In this document: positions 32,190 to 43,892 of the stretch, one piece after another
How the letters are laid out: each line of letters opens with the position of its first letter
Numbering within the stretch: the first letter of the stretch is position 1
From: Fragum whitleyi
Lineage: Eukaryota > Mollusca > Bivalvia > Cardiida > Cardiidae
Length of the DNA: 64,000 bases
Assembly: GCA_948146395.1 (NCBI GenBank)
Contig: OX411556.1
Span: 5,679,083-5,743,082 of the forward strand
Direction of reading: 5' to 3'
Notes under the pieces: model-generated
Seen by the model: the letters and a program-made list of their open reading frames with translations, nothing else
What the model was told of the DNA's origin: nothing
Databases searched by the model: none
Program-made: the position numbers and the translations under genes

Positions 32190-33725
32190 AAGGCACACTT
32201 CACACAGACTCAATGCCGTGTAATATGGTCACTATATACTCGTGTATGGCACACTCAATGACTTGTGATATGGTCGATATATTGTCGTGTATAAACACTA
32301 AATGACGTGTGATATGATCATGTATACTCGTTTTTGCTACACTCAATGACCCGTTGATGGTCACTATATACTCGTGTATGGCGCACTCAATGACGTGTGA
32401 TATGGTCACTATATACTCGTTTATGTTACACTCAATGACGTGTGATATAGTCACTATATCCTCGTGTATGGCACCCTCAATGGCTTTTGATATGGTCCAT
32501 ATATTATCGTGTATGACACACTCATTGATGTGTGATATGGTCACTATATGATCTTGTTTGGCACAATCATTGACGGATGATATGATCACTTTATTCTCGT
32601 ATATGAAACACACAATGACGTGTGAAATTGTCGCTATAAACTCGTGTATGGCACAATCAATGCCGTGTGACATGGTCACTTTGTTGTCGTGTATAACACA
32701 CTCCATGAGGTGTGAAATGGGAACTATATACTCGTGTATGGCACACTCAATGACATGTGATATGGTCACTATATACTCGTTTATGGCACACTGAACGACG
32801 GTTGTTGGTCCATATATACTCGTGTATGGCACACTCAATGACGTTTGATATGGTCGCTATGTACTTGTGTATGGAACACACAATGGCGTGTGATATGGTC
32901 GCTATATTCTCGTGTATGGCACACTCAATGCCGTGTGATATGGTCCATAAATACTCGTGTATGGCACATATAATGACGTGTGATATGGTCACTATATAAT
33001 CGTAAATGGCACACTCAGTGACGTGTGATATGTTTACTATATACTCGAGTATGGCACTCTCAATGACGTGTGATATGGTCACTGTATACTTGAGTATTGA
33101 ACACTTAATGACGTGTGATATAGTCACTATATTCCCGTGTATGGCACACTCAATAGCGTATGATATGGTCCATATATGATTGTGTATGGCACACTCTTTG
33201 ACGTGTGATATGGTAACTATAAATCTTGTCTGGCACAATAAATGACGTGTGATATGGTCACTTTGTTGTCGTGTTAGGCACACTCAATGACGTGCGAAAT
33301 GAGAACTATATTCTCGTGTATGGCACACTCAATGATGTGTAATATGGTCCATAATATTCGTGTATGGCACATTCAATGACGTGTGATATGGTCGCTATAT
33401 ACTCGTATATATGGTTCTCTCAATGACGTCTGGTATGGTCGCTAAATACCCGTGAATAGCACGCTCATCGACGTTTGATATGGTCACTATAAACTCGTAT
33501 ATGGAACACACAATGACGTGTGATATCGTCCATATATATTCGTATATTAAACACAATGCCGTTTGATATGGTCGCTGTATTCGTGTATGGCACACTCAAT
33601 GACGTGTGATATGGTCACTATATACTCGTGTATGGCACCCTCTATGACGTGTGATATGGTCACTATATACTCGTGTATGGCACCATCAATGAAACGTGGT
33701 ATGGGCGCTTTAAATACTCGCCATA
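32190..33725. repeat. 45-bp minisatellite, ~34 units
   Basis: The consensus unit reads ACTATATACTCGTGTATGGC, then ACACTCAATGACGTGTGATA, then TGGTC (45 bp). Units vary by point changes and small indels. Because 45 is divisible by 3 and the unit has no stop in several frames, long ORFs appear on both strands (for example 32200-32838 minus, 32747-33283 minus, 32558-32794 plus) with a 15-residue period. Open frames on both strands argue that this is satellite DNA, not a protein gene. Confidence 0.9.
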
Positions 33726-34101
33726 ATCGTAAGGAGAGTTTATATTAAGAAAAATACTATTGCTGTCCAAATTTGTTTAAGATTGTTCTTTTACTAAAAA
33801 ATACTTTTAGACCTTGCAATATTCATAAAAAAAGCTTTAGAACTGAGATCTAGAACGTGATCAATTTTCAAATTGTGAATTATATTACATGTATATCTTT
33901 TTTCATTGAATATTCCCATCATTATTTAATTAAATTCCAATCTAAGGTGATTTGTAAAAGTTTGATATACGATCTAAGAATAACATGAATTCGTAACAAG
34001 CTCTTTACGACTTGGTTTAAACCAAGTGAGGACAAAATGAAAAGAACAAAAATCGTGCAAACTTGTACACGTCATCCGTCTATGCATAGTTTTTTTTTTC
34101 T
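33726..34101. other. No feature supported
   Basis: AT-rich spacer. Confidence 0.4.
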
Positions 34102-34541
34102 TACAGTTCACAACATCGTGAAATTGACAAAGTGAATGATTATGGAACGAGTTAGAAATAAAATTGAACGAATGGGAGGAGCGACTTTTGAGTGAATTTA
34201 ATCGGAGGTAATCCAGTATTGCAAATTTTGTTCAGGATGAACAAAATTAGCAATATTGATTACATCCCTTTAATAAAATATGCATACAAGTTCTATAGAT
34301 AGATATATATTTCTTCAAGAACCTATCAGACGTTACAATTTCAATTAAATAAGTGAAATCCCGATTTTTTCCCCAGCTATTTTTATTTTGAACGAAGATA
34401 TTTTCTGTGATTTTCAGTGAATTTGGAGCGTTTTTGAGTGGTTTGAGTGAGTGTCTGGAATGAATGAATGGAGCGCTGAGTGAACGATTTAGAATGGTTT
34501 TGATTGAGTAAAATGTCAATTTCATGATGTAATTAACTGTA
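34102..34541. mobile_element. Family A MITE, complete
   Basis: TA-CAGTTCACAACATCGTGAA to …TCATGATGTAATTAACTG-TA; about 440 bp with the full palindromic core GCAAATTTTGTTCAGGATG. Confidence 0.75.
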
Positions 34542-34616
34542 TAAAATGAAAGGGACCAACACAACACTGTTTCAACTGTTCTGACTAGCGTCGTAAAAAT
34601 GCGGCATGGTGAACCC

Positions 34617-34848
34617 TTAACCCTTTCCGGTTTTACAAAATTTTGGACCTGTCCAAATTCAAAGGTTTTGCAGACGAAAATTTCAAGTGGATTTTATTTG
34701 AAAAAATATCAATTCAGTAGGGTAGAAAAAAGTGTGGAAAAAGGAGAAATTGCTTGTCAGAAGCAATTTCTTCTTTTTTTTCACAATGTTTTCTCAATCA
34801 CAAAAACACAGGCACGTAAAAAGCAGGGATTAAACAGCAAAGGGTTAA
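34617..34848. mobile_element. piggyBac-like MITE (TTAACCCTTT ends), copy 1
   Basis: TTAACCCTTTCCGG at the left and GCAAAGGGTTAA at the right, so both ends carry TTAA. An internal hairpin AAATTGCTT/AAGCAATTT is present. It is closely similar to 40592-40820. Confidence 0.7.
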
Positions 34849-35352
34849 ATTCAGACAAAAAGATATCATGTTTCATAAACATATCCCAATTAAATAAATG
34901 CGTATTTCCTAAATCCAAAATAGGCAGAAAACGTCTTTATTTCTTAAATTCACGTATCTGTAAGGCCACTGATTTTTCTAACAACTTTGTTTGTATTTTC
35001 CTATTGGATTATCAATAACGAACGGCTGCTATGCCTAACTTTACTATGCTACGCGGTATGCGCATAAAAGTTAAAATGTCAGTCAAGTAGTCAGGACTTA
35101 ACCTACGTCATTTGTAATCCAAAGCCGGTGAAAGTAGTCATTTTGTTTTGAAGATAGAGCCGATATTGCTAAGCAAATTTTTCAAAACATTATCTTTCAA
35201 ATTAATAGCCTCGTGAAACAAAGCAAAACCGGACAATAATTTTGTCCTTAAGTATACTATTTGATCAGGACTGTGTTATGCTGCATGCTAATAATTATCT
35301 TTACATACTAATATGGCATTGTGGCTATTTCAAATATCATTAATATTATTAA
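34849..35352. other. No feature supported
   Basis: AT-rich spacer before the LINE; no ORF with a recognisable domain. Confidence 0.35.
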
Positions 35353-37082
35353 ATTCTTATTACCAACGAAGTAAACAACTACAGGGGCATAACGCTATTA
35401 AGCAGTTTAGGGAAATTATTTACCTCCATTCTAAACAATAGATTGTGCACATGGGCAGAAGAATACAGCGTATATATTGAAGCCCAAGCTGGTTTTCGAA
35501 GTCAAATGGGCACAGTTGACAATATCTATGTACTACATGGCCTTTTAAATCACGTGATTAATAACGGTAAAAAAATTTATTGTAATTTTATAGATTTTTC
35601 AAAAGCGTTTAATTATGTAACAAGAGACAACCTTTGGCTTAAACTAATAAAACTTGGTATAAGAGGCAATGTTCTGAATATTATTAGATCAATTTATAAC
35701 AACGTAAAGTCACGTGTTAAATATTTAAATCAGTTAAGTAATAGTTTTGAATGTATTCTTGGCGTTAGACAAGGCGAGTGTTTGTCACCATTTTTATTCT
35801 CCATGTTCCTGAATGATCTTGTAGATATGTACATCCAAAATGGTATCACAGGGGTTGATGTTTTTATGTTTAAATTGTTTATGATTTTGTATGCAGACGA
35901 CATTGTGCTATTTGCAAATAGTCCCGAAGAGCTACAAAACAACTTAGATTTACTTTACAAGTATTGTCAACGGTGGAAACTATTAGTCAATGCTTCTAAA
36001 ACGAAAGTTATGATTTTCAGAAAAGGTGGTAGACTTCCCAACGACATACATTTTACATATAATGGCTTTGATATTGAGATTGTCGACAAATTCGTATATC
36101 TAGGTTTAGTATTTACTACTTGGGGTTCCTTAGCGGTTGCACAGAACACTCTTGCGGGTCAGTCTTGAAAAGCCATCTATAAGCTGAATATATATTTATA
36201 TAAATTCACAAATATATCTGTCGATAGCTCGAACTATTTGATAAATTAGTTCTTCCTATTTTGAATTATGGTAGTGAGGTATGGGGATTTGTCAATAGTA
36301 ACTCCATAGAGAGAGTACACCTTCACTTCTGTAAACGCTTACAAGGGGTTTAAAAGACAACTCAAAACGATTTTATATATGGCGAATTAGGAAGAATGCC
36401 CCTAATAAATTCACGCTACATATCGATAATAAAATTTTGGTTAAAAATATTAAATTCAAAACCTCAAAAGTATATAAATATAATCTACAATACACTATAT
36501 CAAGATGTTCAAGAAAAGCCAAATTGTAAGAACTGGTGTTCTCTCCTAAGGGATTTATTGTTCAATTTAGGTTTTGCAGACGCATAGATATCTCAGACGG
36601 TCGGCGACTCAATATTATTCATTCTACTAATAAAACAAAGGATTCAAGATCAATTCTTGCAAAGCTGGAGAAGTCGTTTTAGTTACTCAAGTCGAGCGAC
36701 TTTTTATACATCTATAGCTTATTTCGGTTTTCAACCTTATTTGAACATTATTCAAGTTTCAAAATTTCGAAAAAGTTTATGCTGTCTTCGCGTTTCTTCT
36801 CACAGACTTTGTGTGGAAACGGGAAGATGGAATAAACCCGTTAGTACATCCTTAAATGAACGCACATGCTCTTTCTGCAATAAGTTAGAAGATGAATATC
36901 ACTTTTTAATGGAATGCGATCAATACACTGATTTAAGAAAAGAAATGTTGCCAAAGTATTATTGGGAAAGACCTAATTTGTTTAAATGTGTAGACCTTGT
37001 TACATCTAGCAATAAAAACATAATACAAAAGTTAGGGTTCTTTGTGAACAAAGCATTTGAAAAAAGAAATGGTATGTTATAA
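35353..37082 (+). pseudogene. Broken LINE reverse transcriptase ORF2 fragment
   Basis: The first in-frame block (after a stop at 35350) encodes NNYRGITLLSSLGKL, then IDFSKAF (catalytic Asp region), RQGECLSPFLFS and the catalytic YADD at 35890-35901. An in-frame TGA ends it at 36168. Between there and 36396 the frame shifts. The second block continues the protein to 37082, with a TAG at 36585-36587 where related elements have Trp, and a C-terminal zinc-finger-like CSFC-x7-H-x4-C (36867-36917). The endonuclease and the first half of RT are missing. Clade was not resolved. It cannot be active. Confidence 0.85.
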
Positions 37083-38053
37083 TAATTTATAATAGTAATT
37101 AAATTTCATCATTGTATTAAAAACACTGTCATTAATGAATGAAAAAGTAAATTTCATATTTTGCATTAACAGATGAACAGCACCAAGGGCGTTACTACCA
37201 TTCCACAAATCACGCAAGTTCTTAATACATATTTGAATAATGTCGAAAAATATCGTTGATGGGCGATTAAAACATCGTAACTACAGCTTTTTCATGCTGT
37301 CGTTGCGATGTGTTGATCAATCATCATTGTTGAAATCTGCAAGATTATCCCATGGGAACAATTGCTTTTTCCTCCATTCGCGCCTAAATGAGCGTATTGA
37401 CGTCACTTGATTGGTATTTGCATAACGCATAAAAGTTTTGGGTGATCGCTAATTTGTGAGTAAGAATTTGAAAAATCCTAGTTATGCTCATGAGTACTAT
37501 TGCCTTTACTTAGGTTGAGTGTTTTAACTACTTCTTTTTATATTAACGTGAGTGAGATTTCTGAACTAAATCCACTCAAATTTGTTAACATGTATTGCTT
37601 GATTTCAAAATTATCATCTAAGATTTGTTCATTAACAAATCAATGTCTCGATTTTCATCTACGGTCATTATATGCTTCTCACTATTCCAAATTGATTGGT
37701 TTAAATACATATTAATTCCCCTTAGGATTCGCATCTCTATCATAGAGAGCCTAGCTTATTGAAAGTTAAGATCCCTAGGATTTTGACGTGAATCTTTGAA
37801 TATTTGATTTTTTGATTACTCTGGTTCTTTATAACATCGTTTACTGCTTTGTTACTGTAAGTCCACAGTCCTTCTTGCCGACTTTTGATTTCGGGTAAGA
37901 TGGGCAGTGTGGATCAATTATAATGTAAACTCAATCATAATTGTCATTGTTGTCCGTCATATTGTGTATATGCTGTAATTGTGAATTCCACATGGGTCTA
38001 AGACCTTCTGGATACTTATTGAATAAACTATGTTCTATGTTCTATGTTCTATC
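35353..38053 (+). mobile_element. LINE (non-LTR retrotransposon), 5'-truncated
   Basis: It starts abruptly inside the reverse transcriptase domain, as expected of 5' truncation during target-primed insertion. After the ORF remnant ends at 37082 there is about 950 bp of non-coding sequence that I read as its 3'UTR, ending in a (TATGTTC)3 tail at 38029-38050, a typical simple-repeat LINE tail. The 3'UTR assignment is inferred from continuity. Confidence 0.7.
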
Positions 38054-38695
38054 ATAAATTATTATATATTATATTATGTGATTATAAGAAATTGTAATGT
38101 TTTCGTCAATAAAATATCGTCCATTGTCTATTGTCGTAAAATATTTTACGTTATCAAAAATCAAATTTGTCTCTACATCTCAGTCACGTTCATATCTATT
38201 GTAGTAAAATCTTTTGAATGTCTATTTTTGTGTGACAAGCCAAGTTGTCAAATGATTTTTTTTTTGAAATATTTTGATCAACTCGAAAGTCATGCGAGTA
38301 TATATGTATATCAAAGTAGATAATATTTTATAAGTGATCCATAAGAATCGATTTTCAAAAAAAATTATGTGCTTTACGTGTTTAGAAAATTAGCCCAGCT
38401 AAGTTTGTTGAAAAAAGTAGCCGGGGTTTGCCCAGTAAAATCTTATTTTCCAAGCAAGAATGGTAAAATTAGCTATCGAATTCAATCCATGTAAGCCTAT
38501 ATTGTAAAAAAGGTGTAAAAGTTAACATAAAAAAAATATCATGCAATGAAGCCTGTATTGACCAGATAAAACCTGTCTGATAACATAACATGATATCAGA
38601 CAATCTATTTTTAGAAGCACTTTGCATACACTTTCACCAGAATTTCTTTGATTTTTCGGATTATTTATAAGCAAGTGCAAAAAAGGTTGCATGAT
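38054..38695. other. No feature supported
   Basis: AT-rich; an ORF at 38030-38323 is low-complexity and not convincing. Confidence 0.4.
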
Positions 38696-38699
38696 AAAT

Positions 38700-38856
38700 A
38701 GAATAACATGTAAGTGTCTTAAAATATCAATGTTATCTGGTCTCGGCAGTGAAATATTATCATGACTCGGCAAAGCGTCGTCCTGATAAATTATCCCAAC
38801 CTCGACCAGATAACATTGATATTTTTAGACACTAACATGTTATTCTCTATAAATGA
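38700..38856. repeat. Palindromic hairpin element
   Basis: AATAACATGTAAGTGTCTTA … TTATCTGGTCTCGG (38701-38746) is complementary to 38810-38855. The loop carries CTCGGCAAAGCGTCG, a motif shared with the hairpins at 59500-59640 and 60945-61088. Confidence 0.6.
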
Positions 38857-39376
38857 AACGTCAACATTCGTGTAATATTTCCCAAAACCAGCCTGTGTTC
38901 AGGATGGCAAAAGGGTGCAAACAGTTTGCCAACTTTGCACGCAAGTGCACGTTCAAAGAGGGGTATAATTGGGGAACTGTTGGAACCGTTTTCTGATCCT
39001 GAACGCAGGGAAGGTGTCAATTTGCATGACGGGTAGAGGAAGAAATGACAAAATGAAACTGAAACAGGCAGATTTACGGACGTAACTTGCCAATTTTGGA
39101 AGAGATCAACGGTTTACAAGGGATCCCATTTCGAGACCTTTAATTTGTTAACATTCGATTTCCTTTTCAACCAATAAAAAACATAAAGTCAAAATCCTCC
39201 TTTGACCGTGAATATCGCGTTGTGACAAGCTAAAATACACAACAGCACAAGTCTGAATTTCCGACAATGTTGCGGACGTCAAGGACTGTGTGCCACTACC
39301 TCATGTAAAAATTGAATATTATTATATTATTATTATAGTTTTGTTGTTGTCTGTGGGTCGTTTCAATATTGTTTGT
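38857..39376. other. No feature supported
   Basis: No gene or clear repeat apart from a short ATT-rich run near 39310. Confidence 0.4.
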
Positions 39377-39806
39377 TACAGATAACAACATCGTGAAATT
39401 GACAAGGTGAATGATTTTGGGATGAAATTGAATGGGTGTGTGGAGCGAGTTTTGAGTGAAATTAAAGGGAGGTAATCCAACATCGCTAATTTTGTTCATG
39501 ATGAACAAAATTGGTGATGTGTATTACCTTCCTTTAATAAAATATACGTTCTTTACAGTTTTTGTGTCTTCGTGGACAAATAAGACATTTTAAAATCCAC
39601 ATAAGCCAATAAAATCGTGAATTGATTTGATTGATTTAAATAAGATATTGATCGGCTTCATTGATTCCGAGATGTTTTCAAATGATTTTGTAGCGTTTTT
39701 GATCGATTTGAGTGAGTGTTTGGAATGAATGAATGGAGCGCTGAGCCAGTGATTAAGATTGGTTTTGATTGAGAACAATGTCAAATTTATGATGTTACTT
39801 ACTCTA
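39377..39806. mobile_element. Family A MITE, complete
   Basis: TA-CAGATAACAACATCGTGAA to …ATGATGTTACTTACTC-TA. Core GCTAATTTTGTTCATGATG and flanking AAAGGGAGGTAATCC / ATTACCTTCCTTTAA are present. Confidence 0.72.
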
Positions 39807-40591
39807 GTTGTATATATATACTTAACTCCAAAAGAAACGTCCGCAAAATATAATTTGTATTAATAAAGATATTTTTCACGGATTTTACCCTCTTTGCTAC
39901 TTTTCTAGAACAACGATATAGCCGCATGTATGGGATGAAATAATTATGCTCCCCTAGACCGTTGTTTAACAGGTACGCCTCGCTTGACAACACCATAAAA
40001 ATATATCTAACGAATGAAAATGGTTATTCCTTTCTGGTTATGAGTACCCATTTTGCAAGTGAGCTCTACCACAATGCCCACACAATAAATTGGTTTTAAA
40101 AAGCTGTTCATTTTGTTTGAAAGATCTTTTGTACCCCAATTACATTGCATGGTTGGCGAGGGGGTGGGGTCAGCTTTCATCATGTGGTTATTGTGAAAAC
40201 TCGCATGAAATAGGATAAAACTTGGAAATTAATGCGTAAGAACAATCGACGAGTTGCAGCAGATTCGGCAATTTTCAAGCCGGCTTTCATACTGTCTTTT
40301 CCTTTCAGAAAGTGGGTCATAATACGCTATTTGAGCGTTTATAGGAGCCATAATGTCAGCACAATTTGTTAATCGTATGTGTGGTAATGATTAACAGATG
40401 GTCGGCTATTTTTAAACAACAATAAGACTTGATGTCGGTATCTTGTCTCCGCAGTAACCAGCACAGACTAAAACACGTGGTTAATTGCACCAGTCTTTGA
40501 AATTCAATTCAAAGATTGTGAAACATTGCGCATTTTTTTTTTCATCAAACCTTTGTGCATCAGACCCCACTAGCTTAGTGGGCACGTTTAT
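39807..40591. other. No feature supported
   Basis: No convincing ORF or repeat. Confidence 0.4.
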
Positions 40592-40820
40592 TTAACCCTT
40601 TCCTGTTTTACAAAATTTTGGACCTGTCCAAATTCAAAGGTATTGCAGACGAAATTTTAAAGTGGATTTAATTTGAAAAATAACCATTCAGTAGGGTAGA
40701 AAATAGTGTGGAAAAAGAAGAAATAGCTTGTCAGAAGCAATTTCTTCTTTGTTCACAATGTTTTCTCAATCATAAAATCACAGGCACGTAAAAAGCAGGG
40801 ATTTAACAGCAAAGGGTTAA
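40592..40820. mobile_element. piggyBac-like MITE (TTAACCCTTT ends), copy 2
   Basis: TTAACCCTTTCCTG to GCAAAGGGTTAA, 229 bp, closely similar to 34617-34848 through the whole length. Confidence 0.7.
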
Positions 40821-41741
40821 AAGGTGCTGCGACAGAAAGGAACAAGGAACCTAACGGTAAAAAGATCGATCTAGAAAAGAAAGTCTGTTTTGATAGTTAT
40901 TGGATTAAAAATACAATGTATTCATTAATGGTTAAGTTATTGAGATAACATATATTTGTGGACCTTTCTTTTGGAGTAAAGTATATTGCCATTCGTGTTT
41001 AGAAATTCGACTTGCTTACTAATGTTTTTTTATATTGTAAACATATTTTAAATAAGTTGAAAGCACCAAACACAAAGCGTGGTCGTTTCAAGATTTGTTA
41101 CTTTTTCTTATATCAAAATGAAACTTAAAATGGTGTTTTTATCTTATTTTTTAGTTGAAAAATGAAGAGAATAAATTTCAGTTTAATGAGCTATGAAAAA
41201 GAAAAGCTATCATACTGTAAATGTATACGAAAGTAAAGTCATTTTTATATATTTAATTAAACTGTATGTAATATAATGTGGTAATATAATTATCAGAAAT
41301 TTGACACAATATCTCGCCAAGTCCCAACACTTAGGATATTATTTCATTTTTTCAATCACGTTTATCCGTGAAAAAACGCCCGATTTAAACAGAAAGTGTT
41401 GCTAACTCAAATATTACAGTCAGTTTTCACGACACATCGTATAAAAAAAATAGATCAATGACCTTTTGGGAATACTGTCGTAAGTGCCAACATCTGTGAA
41501 CCGTCATGCCAAAACGGACTATAGAAATTCCGTGAAATAAATGTTGAAATATATATTTTGATGAAGCAGATGTCAGCCGCAGGTCAAAAAATAAAAGAAA
41601 AATCAAAATAATTTTATTTGAGGAAAAATAATCGATCTAGATTCAAAGATATGCGAAAAGCGTCGACGCTAGTCAGGCTGCTCGGGATGTGCAACCAAGA
41701 TGATCCCAGGCATTTACGACAAGCTCTCGCAGTATTTTTAG
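40821..41741. other. No feature supported
   Basis: AT-rich; stops in all frames. Confidence 0.4.
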
Positions 41742-42169
41742 TAGGGATGGGAACGAATAGCAAAAATTATATTCTTATATTCGTTTTGAATATTCGAATA
41801 TACTTGAATATTCGTTTTAGTTCCATTCAAAAATGAATATTAGAATTAGTTATTCAATTTATTTAAATCGGTTTTGTTGTAAAATAAAATCCAAGAAGTA
41901 TATATGGTCTTAGAATATGCTTGAATGAAATTTAAAGAAATACTTAGAAATGCCGGTAGCCGCTAACCGAGACGTCACTGAATATCCAAGTACGGTTACT
42001 TTTCGTTCCTCTTACCCTGTGGAGAGGTGTATGCATTTGGATAATCCAAGCTCATTTAATTAAACCTCAATTGTTTGTAAATGTTTTATTTATATTAAAC
42101 CTTTCATGTGGCGATAAAAAAACAGTACAGTCAAAAGTTTGTGTATAGCGAGCGCATATCAACTTGCAC

Positions 42170-42421
42170 CTAACCTTTATGCAGAATAATTAATAGGCCC
42201 ATGAACGCACCGTACAACCGGTTGCGGCGATGACGGGTGAGAGTCAACGATGACAGCATCGGAACATTATACCGAGGAGACGGTAGGTCAAATGAATTTA
42301 TTCGTGTAAATAAACGATTGAAGCTTTGGTATTCTAAAGCAGATAAATGATCGTGTAAGTGTTCAGCGCTTCTATAGAATAATTTTTTTCTCATATCCCT
42401 CCCAAATAAGTGCACAATCAT
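42170..42421 (-). CDS. Conserved small ORF in left arm (hypothetical)
   Basis: An 83-codon ORF shares a ~60-residue block with the ORF at 45123-45398, containing FYRSAEHLHDHLSALEYQSF and TLTRHRRNRLYG. Only about four residues differ in the shared part; homology ends at the arm boundary (LYG). No domain is recognised. It may be a captured gene fragment or an exon rather than an independent gene; the high match may simply reflect a young palindrome. Confidence 0.3.
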   Translation of the reverse strand: MIVHLFGRDMRKKLFYRSAEHLHDHLSALEYQSFNRLFTRINSFDLPSPRYNVPMLSSLTLTRHRRNRLYGAFMGLLIILHKG

Positions 42422-42989
42422 TGATTATTTCGGAGGTTTCCAATGAAAAGTTACGAAACTAGACTTTATACTCTCATATTTCGTCTATCTCTCAATAAAT
42501 GTTATTTTAACTTGTACACAGCTGAAGTCTAATCATCCGCCGATATTTCTTCCAAATTTGAAGCCATGATTCAAAAAAACAAACACACAGCGGGTCCCCA
42601 AAGACGACATGTTTTTATGAAAAATGTTGCCTCTGTAGACAGTCGGAACTTCACGGGGTTGACGTAGATGACAGAACTGAATTATTTGTGATTGCCGATT
42701 TAGATCGACATACATGCTGACATTCATGTCCACTATTTTTCAAATGATGTGTTATATCGAAACATATTTCAAGGGATTTAATGTAGGATTTCAAATACTC
42801 ACAAACCAAGGTGAGAGGGAGATTCGATCTTCGGACCTCTGCTCTGCGAATCTCTGACCTTATGGATATAGCTCATTCTATTTTGTTATCACGATTGGTT
42901 ATATAATGTGACTTGAATGAAATGTTTGCTTATCGTTTATCCATATAAGAAAGTGGGTTTCGAATACTGAAGAAGGTAAGCAGGAATAT
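42208..42989. repeat. Left arm of giant inverted repeat
   Basis: It is complementary to 43893-45330 over its full 782 bp, with high identity in the outer part (42208-42480 against 45060-45330). It lacks the two insertions found in the right arm. It encodes, on the minus strand, the conserved small ORF (42170-42421). Confidence 0.88.
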
Positions 42990-43892
42990 CAAATGAGCCA
43001 CAGGCCAACAATGTTATATATAAACAAATTTGTTTACAAATATAAACAAAAACGGCGATTAAGGTCCTAAGTCTATTTCCTTATAATAACGCTTTCTGGC
43101 GCTAAACAATAAAAATGCATAAGACGAAGAAGAAGAAGAAAAAGAAGAAAAAGAAGATAAAGAAGAAGAAGAAGTAGTTGATTAGATTTCCATCCTTTAA
43201 TCAGTGTATAAAGTCAGTTTCAAATGCATAGGGTGTTTTTTTTTTTTTTTTATTTGAACTTAAAACAAAATGTTGGATTATTTTTGAGAACATGAAAAGG
43301 ATAGGTTTACAAAATTGAAATACACACTTCATGCGTGAATCACTGACATGCATATCAAATGCTAGAGAAACATATGTAATTTTTATCGAAGCAACAATCT
43401 TAAAAAGGCGCACATGTTCCTCGAAAAAAACTAACCGGTTCTGAAGTTTAGACATTCGAAATTACGAGATCAAAATCCTTTCAATTTGACACTCGCAGAG
43501 GGAGTTTTATTAAAATTAACCAATGTTTTTTCGGGATGTAAAATGCCACATGGAAAAGAAATTTCACATTTTACTTGACGTGTTTTTTTCTTGGCGTCAG
43601 TATGAAATAAAGTGTAAAGGAACACATCACAAAACACATGTTTTGTTACAAGGGTCAACGTAAAACTCCTTTCAAATTGTCCTAAATTTGTCAACTTTGA
43701 AAGTTATCGGTCTCTCGCGAATGGGTTGATAATCGTTAACCTATGTGACGTAGCAGCTGGAGGCTAGGAAATGATGTGATGGTTGTACTTGTGAGAGAAA
43801 TACCAGGAATCCATTGTTAGGTGCTCCAGCCGCCGCGATATAACCGCAAAAATGTTGAAATCGGCGTTAAACTCCATTCAATCAATCAATTA
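42990..43892. other. Spacer of the giant inverted repeat
   Basis: It contains a (GAA)n-type purine tract at about 43122-43175, a poly-T run near 43231-43250 and a SINE that ends at the right-arm boundary. No gene. Confidence 0.55.
43719..43890 (+). mobile_element. SINE, 5'-truncated
   Basis: AATGGGTTGATAATCG, GCAGCTGGAGGCTAGGAAAT, ATACCAGGAATCCATTGTTA and GGCGTTAAACTCCATTCAAT, with a TCAA tail. The same family as 25076, 29571, 44429 and 56345. Confidence 0.8.

Noticed and set aside
32200..33283. Long repeat-containing ORFs (212 and 178 codons, minus strand) as a repeat protein
   Set aside because: The 45-bp period keeps several frames open on both strands. No start context, domain or signal stands out, so this is a by-product of the minisatellite.
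32190..33725. Regular repeats as a CRISPR-like array
   Set aside because: Units are contiguous and similar throughout, with no unique spacers, and the DNA is eukaryotic.
34599..35018. 139-codon ORF
   Set aside because: It begins inside the TTAACCCTTT MITE and runs through low-complexity AT-rich DNA; the homologous MITE at 40592 does not keep it open.
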